Shown: piece after piece, positions 18,744-26,584 of the stretch
Position numbering within the stretch: position 1 is the stretch's first letter
How the letters are laid out: each line of letters begins with the position of its first letter
Source of the DNA: Paenibacillus xylanexedens
GTDB lineage: Bacteria; Bacillota; Bacilli; Paenibacillales; Paenibacillaceae
DNA: 64,000 bases
NCBI RefSeq assembly: GCF_007680605.1
Contig: NZ_VEIO01000001.1
Span: forward strand, 682,001-746,000
Direction of reading: 5' to 3'
Notes under the pieces: generated by a model
Seen by the model: only the letters and a program-made list of their open reading frames with translations
Told to the model about the DNA's origin: nothing
Database searches by the model: none
Translations under genes and position numbers: made by a program

Positions 18744-19826
18744 ATGGCATACCAACACTCCGATAACCAACAGCATCCAAATCAGAACCAAGATCAAAAA
18801 CAACATTCGGGCTTACATAGCCCAATATCAGCGAAAGTGTTACATGCACTGGTGCATCGACATTTTGGAGATCGCGTTGTCGTAAAACAGTTTGGACTGT
18901 TGCAGGGTGGTCTGTTTAATACGACATATCGCATCCAACTGGAGCATACGGCGATTACGGACGTCATTTTGCGCCTTGCACCGGAGTATATACAACCACT
19001 GCAACCGACAAATGAAAAGGGTGAGCAACTAACCGAGCGTGATCCGTTATTTTCGTTTGAACGCACGATGATGGCCGCCGAACCAACGATCTATGAGTAT
19101 TACCGCAAAGCAGGCATTCCCTCACCGCAAGTGCTGGCTTGTGAGGACAGCGCTCGGGATGTTCCGCGAACCTATATGTTTATGGCATTTATCCCAAGCG
19201 TGCAACTCGATCATGCGTCCATTGAAGAGAATGACAAGACTCATTTGTATACTCAATTAGGCAAATATACAGCCGCAATGCATCGGATCAAAGGAGTATC
19301 ATTCGGTTGGCCTCAGGCGGATGGTACGATTCGCGGATCGGAGCACTGGTCTGAGGTGTTGTTGGCCATAGCCGATGAAACAAGTAAAAAGGCGGCGCAA
19401 ATCGGGTTTATGCCTGGCGTAGGGGAAAAGATTACGGCAATCTTCGAGCAAAATAAAGCTCTTTTTGATCAAATCAAGCAACCAGTGCTTGTCCATAATG
19501 ATCTATGGGCAGCAAATGTGCTCGTGCACGGTAAACAAGGGGAAATGAGCATTGCCGCTGTTATCGATGGAGACCGCTCTATGTTTGCCGATCGGGAATA
19601 TGAGGCCATCCTCAACACGGATTCTGCCGCATTTCACGCAGGTTACGGTCGTCCCCTAGAATCATCACCAGAAGGGCAAGCACGCCGGCTTGCGTATCGT
19701 CTATTGTCATCTTACTTTAACGCCTACGTTCATCAGCATCAGGTAGACCAACCGGAAGATGGCCGGATATTTGAGGAGCGTACGCTGGATTTGTTGGAAA
19801 AGTGGAAGATCGGACAATTCCGCTAA
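18744..19826 (+). CDS. APH/choline-kinase-like phosphotransferase
   Basis: A 360-residue protein of the aminoglycoside phosphotransferase/ChoK-like kinase family. The catalytic loop is VLVHNDLWAANVLV (about residue 248) and the metal-binding motif AVIDGDRSMF (about 273) has Asp-Gly-Asp in place of the more usual Asp-Phe/Trp-Glu/Asp. The first 28 residues are rich in Gln, Asn and His and look disordered. Members phosphorylate small molecules (drugs, choline, homoserine, sugars), and the substrate cannot be read here. It is a single-gene unit between a terminator and the MFS gene 95 bases downstream. Confidence 0.82.
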   Translation: MAYQHSDNQQHPNQNQDQKQHSGLHSPISAKVLHALVHRHFGDRVVVKQFGLLQGGLFNTTYRIQLEHTAITDVILRLAPEYIQPLQPTNEKGEQLTERDPLFSFERTMMAAEPTIYEYYRKAGIPSPQVLACEDSARDVPRTYMFMAFIPSVQLDHASIEENDKTHLYTQLGKYTAAMHRIKGVSFGWPQADGTIRGSEHWSEVLLAIADETSKKAAQIGFMPGVGEKITAIFEQNKALFDQIKQPVLVHNDLWAANVLVHGKQGEMSIAAVIDGDRSMFADREYEAILNTDSAAFHAGYGRPLESSPEGQARRLAYRLLSSYFNAYVHQHQVDQPEDGRIFEERTLDLLEKWKIGQFR

Positions 19827-19921
19827 TGGAACCTATCCATTTTGACATATGCTGAATAATCACCCCCAGATTAACCAACAATAACGCTGTTGTGTGTAAA
19901 ATCCGCGAAGGTGGTTAGGGT

Positions 19922-21310
19922 ATGTCTGATAAAAAGTGGGACCTCGTCGCACTTGCTTCTATCCCTGTCATTATGACATTGGGAAACTCCATGCTTATAC
20001 CGATTTTGCCACAGATTGAACGGGAATTGAAGGTATCTTCATTCAAGGTCAGTATGCTGATTACGGTATATGCGGTAGTGGCCATTCTGCTGATTCCGCT
20101 GGCAGGATATTTATCGGATCGATTCGGCAGGAAAGCCGTGATTATCCCCAGTCTTGTCATTGCAGCCGTTGGAGGGGCTGTTGCAGGGGGTGCTGCATGG
20201 TTCATGAGTGGAAATATAGCTTATTGGACGATTCTTGGGGGAAGGTTTTTGCAGGGAGTGGGTGCAGCAGGCGCATTTCCGATTGTCATACCTCTGGTGG
20301 GGGACATGTTCAAGAATGAAGATGAGGTTAGCAAAAGTCTGGGTATTATTGAAACTTCAAACACCTTTGGCAAAGTGCTTAGTCCGATTCTGGGTGCTGC
20401 GCTGGCGGTATGGTTGTGGTATTCGCCGTTTTTAGCGATTCCAGTACTATGCCTTATTTCACTTGTACTCGTGGTTTTTTTGGTGAAAACACCGAAGAGG
20501 AAAGAAAAACCGCCTACATTTTCGGAATTTGTTGCTTCTATCCGTGATGTTCTTAAAGTAAAGGGACGCTGGTTGTACGCTTTGTTTGCGATCGGTGGAA
20601 TTTGTATGTTTCTTATTTTTGGCGTCTTATATTATCTTTCTGAAACGCTGGAGAGTGAGTTTGCGCTCAAAGGTGTAGTCAAAGGATTGGTTTTGGCCAT
20701 CCCTCTGGCATCGTTATGTCTTGCTTCGTTTTTGGCAGGCAAGTGGATTGGTAAAAATAAATCACGCATGAAATGGCTCGGTTTTGCCGGACTAGCCTTG
20801 GTAACGGTATCGCTGGGGATTATCGGCCTGTTCGATAATATTTACGTTGTGGTGGGATTGTTCACCCTAGGGAGTGCAGGTATCGGTGCTGCACTGCCAT
20901 GTCTCGACACGTTGATTACAGAAGGTGTAGACAAAAAGCAACGTGGGACCATTACAGCCCTGTTCAGCAGCATGCGTTTTATCGGCGTTTCGCTCGGTCC
21001 ACCCATTGTTTCTTTGTTGATTGGTTCTCACCATTTTTTGCTTTTTGGCATTCTGGCTGCGTCAGGTGCTGTCGGGGGTTTGCTCACATTGCTGGCGGTT
21101 AAGCCAGAGAAGAGAGGAGAGCCTACTTCTGGCAGTCATTCTAAGCAGGATGATCAGGAGAAGCAGGGTGAACAAGACGAACAAGGCAATCATGATAATA
21201 AAGAGAAAGAAGACGGTCATGATAAGCTACGCAAAAGGCGTGTGCAAGAAAGTGAAACCGATCAAGGATACAGACCTTCGCCACTGCGCCGCAAAAAAAG
21301 TCCTTACTGA
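19922..21310 (+). CDS. MFS transporter (DHA1-type drug exporter-like)
   Basis: The 462-residue integral membrane protein has about 12 hydrophobic segments and the MFS motif A loop GYLSDRFGRKAV at about residue 62, with the antiporter-type GVGAAGAFPIVIPL segment near 120. The last 65 residues after the final membrane helix are very hydrophilic (Lys, Glu, Asp, Gln, Asn), forming a charged cytoplasmic tail longer than usual. Likely role is efflux of small organic molecules. It lies 95 bases after the phosphotransferase and converges on a second MFS gene. Confidence 0.88.
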   Translation: MSDKKWDLVALASIPVIMTLGNSMLIPILPQIERELKVSSFKVSMLITVYAVVAILLIPLAGYLSDRFGRKAVIIPSLVIAAVGGAVAGGAAWFMSGNIAYWTILGGRFLQGVGAAGAFPIVIPLVGDMFKNEDEVSKSLGIIETSNTFGKVLSPILGAALAVWLWYSPFLAIPVLCLISLVLVVFLVKTPKRKEKPPTFSEFVASIRDVLKVKGRWLYALFAIGGICMFLIFGVLYYLSETLESEFALKGVVKGLVLAIPLASLCLASFLAGKWIGKNKSRMKWLGFAGLALVTVSLGIIGLFDNIYVVVGLFTLGSAGIGAALPCLDTLITEGVDKKQRGTITALFSSMRFIGVSLGPPIVSLLIGSHHFLLFGILAASGAVGGLLTLLAVKPEKRGEPTSGSHSKQDDQEKQGEQDEQGNHDNKEKEDGHDKLRKRRVQESETDQGYRPSPLRRKKSPY

Positions 21311-21341
21311 CGGGTACATGGAATGATCCCTTGCGTTAAAG

Positions 21342-21410
21342 GGAAAATTGAAAACGCGTTTACGCCATGGAAAGCAGAGTAGCTGCTTGCCAGACGTAAA
21401 CGCGTTTTTG
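21342..21410. terminator. Nested inverted repeat between convergent MFS genes, probable bidirectional terminator
   Basis: A perfect 14-base arm AAAACGCGTTTACG (21351-21364) pairs with CGTAAACGCGTTTT (21395-21408). Inside the loop a second stem AAGCAG (21372-21377)/CTGCTT (21383-21388) forms. A-rich 5' and T-rich 3' flanks suit termination on both strands. Confidence 0.7.
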
Positions 21411-21524
21411 TACTGACATCATCACAGGTGACGTTGTTAGTGTAGATATTTTTATTTTTATGAACACCTATGATTAGGTGAAAATCCGGGAAATACATAT
21501 TGTGAAATTCAACGTAATGATCTG

Positions 21525-22871
21525 TTAATTTCTTTTATCAGGCTCTGCTTGTAGATCATTCGTATCATGTGAAGCAGCACTATCCGTTGCCGTAATATGT
21601 GTGTGAGATAAAAGCGGATGTGTTTCAATCTGGAAACTGCCACTTCGTTTTCCCTGAATGAGATAGATCAGCAGGAACAATGCCATAAATAAAACGGAGT
21701 AGCGATACATTTCCGTATAACTTGTCAACGAAGCGATAGCACCGAGCAGAAGTGCACCCGTAGCAATGCCAAAATCAAGTGTATTCAAAAACATCCCGTT
21801 CGCCATCCCTCTCTGAGCAGGGGAGACGACCTGAATCATCCAGGTCTGTATGGATGATTGCATCGAGCCATATCCAATACCATAGATAAAAGCAGCCACA
21901 AACAGGATAGGCATCGTCGTTGCCCAGGATAGCGTGATAAGTCCAAGTGCGATACATATTGCCCCAGGAATCAATAAAGCTTTAGGGCCTTTATTGTCGT
22001 AAATGCGACCGGCAAACGGTCTGACCATTAGAACAGCCAGTGCATTAAACAGGAAGAACAGCGCTGGATTAGCAAGATGCGCTTCTTTGCCATACAAAAC
22101 GATAAACCCAACTAATCCCCCGTAGGTAATAGATAACAAACCGTTCAGTACACTTGGCAGGATCAGTTTCCGGTTAAAAGGCGCCTTTGTTTTGGAAACC
22201 GGGTTGGCTCCTGAAACAGAGGCAACATCGCGAGTCGCTTGCTCTTGTTGTGATGGTTGCATCGAAGTAGTCTGGGGCGTCTTTTTTTTGGCTACTTTTT
22301 TACGTGTCAGGCTATAACTGAGCGGATAGATCACAGCGATCACACCGGCAGTACTTAGCATTAGTGTGACAAATCCGGCTCCTTGCAGTAAGGTAACGCC
22401 AATAATGGGTCCCATGGACATCGCAAGGCTAGTGGATAGTCCAAAGTATCCCATGCCTTCACCCATTCGTTTAACAGGTACAATATCAGATGCCATGGTC
22501 GGAAACGCAGTACTGCTGAGCCCGAATCCAACACCGAATACCATACGGAGCAAAAGCAGAACAGCGATGCCCGCAGCAAAATAATAGCCAAGCGTGGCAA
22601 GCAGGGCTACAGATAAGCCAATATAGATCATCGCATTACGGAAACCCTTTTCCAGCGCTTTCGCAGAATAGAGTCGTGCCGCAATAGCGCTTAATGCAAA
22701 CAGGCAGGTGAATAGGCTGACTTGGAATGCATTGGCATGGAATCGATCCTGTACATAGGAAGGTAATGGTGAAACGATCATGTGCAGTTGCAGGAATAAT
22801 AGAAAATTACATAACATGAGTAAAATAAAATCGGTCGTCCATAATCGGACAGGTGCTGATTGGTCTTTCAT
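21525..22871 (-). CDS. MFS transporter controlled by the adjacent MarR regulator
   Basis: A 448-residue MFS protein with 12 predicted membrane segments. A hydrophilic central loop (about 195-230, rich in Lys, Thr, Gln, Ser) separates the two six-helix halves, and a 35-residue polar C-terminal tail follows. Features such as LRMVFGVGFGLSSTAFPTMASDI and AGRIYDNKGPKALLI fit drug/metabolite exporters. Start ATG has GGGGGA upstream. It follows the MarR gene by 29 bases in the same direction, so the two form an operon, and exporter expression is probably derepressed by the MarR ligand. Confidence 0.88.
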   Translation of the reverse strand: MKDQSAPVRLWTTDFILLMLCNFLLFLQLHMIVSPLPSYVQDRFHANAFQVSLFTCLFALSAIAARLYSAKALEKGFRNAMIYIGLSVALLATLGYYFAAGIAVLLLLRMVFGVGFGLSSTAFPTMASDIVPVKRMGEGMGYFGLSTSLAMSMGPIIGVTLLQGAGFVTLMLSTAGVIAVIYPLSYSLTRKKVAKKKTPQTTSMQPSQQEQATRDVASVSGANPVSKTKAPFNRKLILPSVLNGLLSITYGGLVGFIVLYGKEAHLANPALFFLFNALAVLMVRPFAGRIYDNKGPKALLIPGAICIALGLITLSWATTMPILFVAAFIYGIGYGSMQSSIQTWMIQVVSPAQRGMANGMFLNTLDFGIATGALLLGAIASLTSYTEMYRYSVLFMALFLLIYLIQGKRSGSFQIETHPLLSHTHITATDSAASHDTNDLQAEPDKRN

Positions 22872-22900
22872 GGTGAAACATTCCCCCTGAGTTGTAATAG

Positions 22901-23323
22901 TTACAGATTGCGATTAATGAGGGAAAGAGTATGTTTAAATGCTTCCATCTGGTCATCGGGTATACCTTCAGCAAGTTTTTTATTCATTTCTCTTTCGATC
23001 GGGACAAGGACATCGATTAATGCTTTACCTTCTTTGGTAGGGTACAAGAGATACGCTCTACGATCCTGGTCGCTCGTGCGGCGCTCGACCCAGCCTTTTT
23101 TCTCCAGTAAATCAATGATTCGTGCGGTGGTAGGCTGGTCTTTGAACACATATCCTGCCATTTCTTTCTGGTTAACGCCTTCTTTGCGCACCACATTAAA
23201 AAGCACAGAAAATTGCTCTGTGGTAATATCGTAGGGTTTGAATTGTGCGGCTAGAAGAGCAGCTGTTTTGCGGTGGGTGAGTCCGAGCATGAATCCGACA
23301 GATTGCTCCAAAGAATAATCCAT
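22901..23323 (-). CDS. MarR-family transcriptional repressor of the MFS operon
   Basis: A winged-helix regulator of 140 residues when started at the internal ATG at 23323. The HTH and wing are visible (VNQKEMAGYVFKDQPTTARII and VERRTSDQDRRAYLLYPTKEG). An in-frame ATG at 23368 gives 155 residues but lies inside the operator palindrome, only about 9 bases after the predicted transcription start, and has no ribosome site. The 23323 start has GAGG 11 bases upstream. The gene is first in an operon with the MFS exporter. Autorepression through the palindrome over the -10 box is strongly suggested; the ligand is unknown. Confidence 0.9.
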   Translation of the reverse strand: MDYSLEQSVGFMLGLTHRKTAALLAAQFKPYDITTEQFSVLFNVVRKEGVNQKEMAGYVFKDQPTTARIIDLLEKKGWVERRTSDQDRRAYLLYPTKEGKALIDVLVPIEREMNKKLAEGIPDDQMEAFKHTLSLINRNL

Positions 23324-23365
23324 GAATGGATGAACCTCGCTTCCGTAGAAAATATCTCTAAAATT

Positions 23366-23391
23366 CATATAGTTGTTATAACAACTATATG
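23366..23391. promoter_or_regulatory. 26-base perfect palindrome, MarR operator
   Basis: Both halves are CATATAGTTGTTA and its exact reverse complement, with no spacer. It covers the -10 box of the marR promoter, the classic position for MarR autorepression. Confidence 0.85.
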
Positions 23392-23412
23392 TGGAACAAG
23401 TACTTTTGTCAA
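23384..23412 (-). promoter_or_regulatory. SigA promoter of the marR-MFS operon
   Basis: On the minus strand TTGACA (23412-23407) is followed by exactly 17 bases and TATAGT (23389-23384). This is a near-consensus housekeeping promoter, with predicted start near 23377. Confidence 0.8.
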
Positions 23413-23529
23413 AGGGAATTGTTGCGCCACAGGGGCAGAGTATAACGATGCAAAGCGTAAAAAATCCTGCTAGAATAAAGATGAAACGGCTTCCAAAGTA
23501 ATAAAAATTTGTTATGTAAGGAGCGTTTA

Positions 23530-24006
23530 ATGATGCTGAAAAATATTCCTGCGATCCTTCCGCCTGAACTCCTCAAACTCATGTCCGAAATGGGACATGG
23601 AGACGAACTTGTGCTAACGGATGCGAATTTCCCTGGAGCCAGTCATGCTCAGCGCATAGTACGCTGTGATGGCGTAGGGACGGTGCAACTGCTGGAAGCC
23701 ATATTACAATTGTTTCCGCTGGACACGTATGTAGATCGACCGGCCGCTGTCATGCAGGTCGTTAAAGGTGATCCGGTCATTCCGATCATCTGGGAAGATT
23801 ACCGGCGGTTAATTGAGGAATACGAGGATATGAGAGATGCCCTCGAATACGAGGATCGTTTTGATTTTTATGATCGTGCCACTAAAGCGTATGTCATTGT
23901 TGCAACGGGTGAACGTGCTCAATACGCGAACCTCATTTTGAAAAAGGGTGTTATTTTCCCTGAATCAGAACCTGCTCAAGAGCGGATGAATTCAGAAACC
24001 TATTAA
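23530..24006 (+). CDS. fucU: L-fucose mutarotase (FucU/RbsD family)
   Basis: The 158-residue protein matches the FucU/RbsD ring-forming family that interconverts sugar anomers. Visible features are GHGDELVLTDANFPG (catalytic His near 22), a middle VMQVVKGDPVIP segment, and the C-terminal YVIVATGERAQYANLILKKGV block with the family Tyr. Start ATG at 23530 is chosen because AAGGAG lies six bases upstream; an in-frame TTG at 23509 has no such site. FucU is favoured over RbsD by the FPGAS stretch and length. No fucose catabolic genes adjoin it. Fucosylated xyloglucan is a plausible source (inference). Confidence 0.85.
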   Translation: MMLKNIPAILPPELLKLMSEMGHGDELVLTDANFPGASHAQRIVRCDGVGTVQLLEAILQLFPLDTYVDRPAAVMQVVKGDPVIPIIWEDYRRLIEEYEDMRDALEYEDRFDFYDRATKAYVIVATGERAQYANLILKKGVIFPESEPAQERMNSETY

Positions 24007-24016
24007 AATCATATCG

Positions 24017-25135
24017 TTATGGCGACGGGGCCGGCGAGGCTTTCGTCGCTTTTTTACGATTGCCTGATCGGAGCCAGTAGACGGCAACATATACAATGGG
24101 CATGGATTCCACAAGCAGGGTGAAAGCCGGTATGGCGTAGGAGCGGATTGCAAGCTCGTAGGCAGCTGTGTCTCGGGCATATTGCATCACAATGACGGCA
24201 GCCGTCCCAGCAATAATAAACGTGAGGGACTTGTTTTGCCGTACGCCGCTGATGCTGGATAGACAAACCGAGGAGACGTATAACAGAAAAGAGCTGCGTG
24301 TAAACATCGTTGTTGACCAGATGGCGATCAGAACAGGATCAAGGTTGTCCAGAAAATCACCGTATCGTGCAAAACGAACCAATTCCAGTAAAGGATACCT
24401 CAGACTCGCTGCCACATAAGGACCGAAATTCATCAGGATAAACACCCAGAAGAACAAAATAAAGATGACAACAGTGCATCCTGCCCACACCATGCTCGTA
24501 AACATGGGACGCCTGAATGCGACAGCAGGAGCGAGGAATAGAAACAGCATCCATTCAGAGAACCACGGCATAGTGGAGATAGAGCCCATAAAAATTTCGG
24601 ACCAGTCATGATGAGTTGCCATAGCTGTCAAAATTTCCGGGTTACCTCCGCCTCCCACAGAGGGCATTAACAAGGATGAGGTGAGGAGCTGAACCAGAAA
24701 TATGCCCTCAGATATAAAAACGATCGCTACCAGTCCTGAACGTGCTGTCAAACAAATACACAGTAGGGTGATGGAGGACGTTAGCCAGATCGGTGTCTGG
24801 GGCAAGTACATGGACTGCAAAAAGATGATGAAGTTCTCCACATCAATGGAGAGCAGATACAGACATAACAGCGCGATTAAACTGGTGAAAAAACGATGTA
24901 TCATTTTGCCGACCACTTCTTCACCGTAGGAGAGCCAAGCTCGGTCAGGGTAGAGAGAACCCAAACGATACGTGAACATGAGAAGGATCAAACTAATTAG
25001 AAACCCACCAATGGTGGAAATCCAGCCTTGATATCCGCTCATTTTGAACAATCGCTGCAGAAGAAAAGCCACAGGCTCGGAGTACAGGTACACAAACATA
25101 AAACGGTATGCCTGTCCGGAGGTAAGGTGATTCAC
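24017..25135 (-). CDS. Spore germination receptor B subunit (GerAB/GerKB family permease)
   Basis: This 372-residue protein has about ten hydrophobic segments and belongs to the APC-superfamily germination permeases that bind the germinant in the spore inner membrane. Start is GTG with AAGGGG eight bases upstream. It is the last gene of the operon, 17 bases after the small D-type subunit. The C-terminal tail (LRSGNRKKATKASPAPSP) is basic and shares its DNA with the fucU terminator on the other strand. The germinant cannot be read from sequence. Confidence 0.92.
   Translation of the reverse strand: MNHLTSGQAYRFMFVYLYSEPVAFLLQRLFKMSGYQGWISTIGGFLISLILLMFTYRLGSLYPDRAWLSYGEEVVGKMIHRFFTSLIALLCLYLLSIDVENFIIFLQSMYLPQTPIWLTSSITLLCICLTARSGLVAIVFISEGIFLVQLLTSSLLMPSVGGGGNPEILTAMATHHDWSEIFMGSISTMPWFSEWMLFLFLAPAVAFRRPMFTSMVWAGCTVVIFILFFWVFILMNFGPYVAASLRYPLLELVRFARYGDFLDNLDPVLIAIWSTTMFTRSSFLLYVSSVCLSSISGVRQNKSLTFIIAGTAAVIVMQYARDTAAYELAIRSYAIPAFTLLVESMPIVYVAVYWLRSGNRKKATKASPAPSP
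24022..24055 (+). terminator. Terminator of fucU overlapping the 3' end of the germination permease gene
   Basis: GCGACG (24022-24027) pairs with CGTCGC (24044-24049), with further pairs inside, then six T. It lies within the last codons of the opposite-strand gerB-type gene. Confidence 0.75.
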
Positions 25136-25152
25136 GGCTGTTTCCCCTTTCT

Positions 25153-25359
25153 TTATAACATAAGATGGTCAACCCATCCGAATAACAGCAACAGTACTTG
25201 ATTGGGATTGGGCCAGGTCGGCCAAAGCAATGCCAGTGTGTTCCAAGCGAGGAACAGCGTAAGTACGGCAACATAGGATCGTTTTACGGATTTTTTACTC
25301 GTTTTAACAGCAGGCCAATCCAGTAAATACAGGCCCGCGAAGAGCAAGACAGCAAACAC
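25153..25359 (-). CDS. Small two-helix membrane protein, germination receptor D-type subunit
   Basis: A 68-residue protein, almost wholly two membrane helices: VFAVLLFAGLYLLDW at the start and VAVLTLFLAWNTLALLW, then a short NPNQVLLLLFGWVDHL end. The start is GTG at 25359, because AAGGAGG lies nine bases upstream; an in-frame TTG at 25386 lies before that site. Small two-TM D subunits that modulate receptor function are known from Bacillus ger operons. Position inside the operon between the C and B genes supports the same role here. Confidence 0.8.
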   Translation of the reverse strand: MFAVLLFAGLYLLDWPAVKTSKKSVKRSYVAVLTLFLAWNTLALLWPTWPNPNQVLLLLFGWVDHLML

Positions 25360-25408
25360 AAGATCAAACCTCCTTGAAAGAGCCAAGCCAGCTATTCACT
25401 GTATACTT

Positions 25409-26584
25409 CTAGAAACTGGACTCTGAGCCGACAAATTGGATGTCAACAGCGGTGTGCACATCAAACTGCAGTTCATTTTTAACATACTGGTTCCAGACAG
25501 GACGAAGTTTTTTCCAGGTTGCAGGATGCCCCCATTCAAGCCGATATCCAAGCGAAAGGATATCCGCCCCATGACGCTTCGCCTTATGCAACGCAGAGGT
25601 TAGAGAAGCAGTGATCAGTTCATTGACGGCTTGTTCGATATCCTTAACACTGAGGACATCTTTTACTTTTAATACGGGAATCACGGAGATCAGTTCAGCC
25701 TTCCCTGTAAGATGAATGGTGAAAAAGGGCTCGCCATTCCGGAGCTCACATTGTATCTTGGACTTCATATCAAACAGTGACATACTGGCCTTTTGTTTGC
25801 GGGTACGCACGGATAGTGCCAATGTATCCAGCTTCTCCGAAGCCCAGGCCACCCCGCGAGCCTCTTGCTCTGTCAGCGTATCAACCATACGCATCTGCCT
25901 GAAAACAGCGCCACCAATCTGGCTGACCCATTTTTTACTTTCGCCTTCCTCGCTCGCCATAGGTTTTATCCGGGAGTCTAACATGGATGCGGCGAAGCCT
26001 TGATTCATTTTGTCAGCGGCAAGGATGTTCAGCATCTGTGTCTTTAACAAATTTTCCTCGGTGGAAAACTCGCGTAATACATCGCTGGGGGTTTCCTCAA
26101 AAACAGGTGTCAAATCGGAAATGTCTTTCGCTTTGCCTTGGGCAACCATGGCGTAACTGCTTAGATGAAAGAGCGGCTGGCGTGAAATCCAGGCCATCGT
26201 GTCATCAATACCCTCGCGTGCATAATCTTGTCCAAAGACAATTACACGAGTATGCCCCCATGAAATTTTCCGCGTTAAATCCGTTTGAATTTTCTCGATG
26301 GCATCAGCTATGGTGGGTGCGGTTGCGGAAACCGATGCATAAGGAGCTTTACCTGTTCCGCTTCCTTCGGGAGACAAACGATTGGGGAGGGGCATGCTTA
26401 GAGTCACCTCGATCTCCCCTGGATTGTCTGTGGTATCAACAAAAAGCGTGGTTATAAAGGTGCGTTCGTTAATTTCTACTTTGGACCAGCACCCGGTGCA
26501 GATGAAGCAAAATAGGCAGGCCAGTCCGAGCTTTTGTAACCACCTCTGGGTATGAATAGTTCTCGTCACTCTGATGTTTTTCAT
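25409..26584 (-). CDS. Ger(x)C family germination receptor lipoprotein
   Basis: A 391-residue lipoprotein: basic start MKNIRVTRTIHTQR, hydrophobic stretch 18-30 and lipobox CTGC, followed by WSKVEINERTF as in GerAC/GerKC. The family C-terminal domain is evident (KAKRHGADILSLGYRLEWGHPATWKKL, about 335-365). It is the C subunit of the germinant receptor on the outer face of the spore inner membrane. Its ATG overlaps the A-subunit stop as ATGA, so translation is probably coupled. The D-type gene follows 49 bases later. Confidence 0.94.
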   Translation of the reverse strand: MKNIRVTRTIHTQRWLQKLGLACLFCFICTGCWSKVEINERTFITTLFVDTTDNPGEIEVTLSMPLPNRLSPEGSGTGKAPYASVSATAPTIADAIEKIQTDLTRKISWGHTRVIVFGQDYAREGIDDTMAWISRQPLFHLSSYAMVAQGKAKDISDLTPVFEETPSDVLREFSTEENLLKTQMLNILAADKMNQGFAASMLDSRIKPMASEEGESKKWVSQIGGAVFRQMRMVDTLTEQEARGVAWASEKLDTLALSVRTRKQKASMSLFDMKSKIQCELRNGEPFFTIHLTGKAELISVIPVLKVKDVLSVKDIEQAVNELITASLTSALHKAKRHGADILSLGYRLEWGHPATWKKLRPVWNQYVKNELQFDVHTAVDIQFVGSESSF

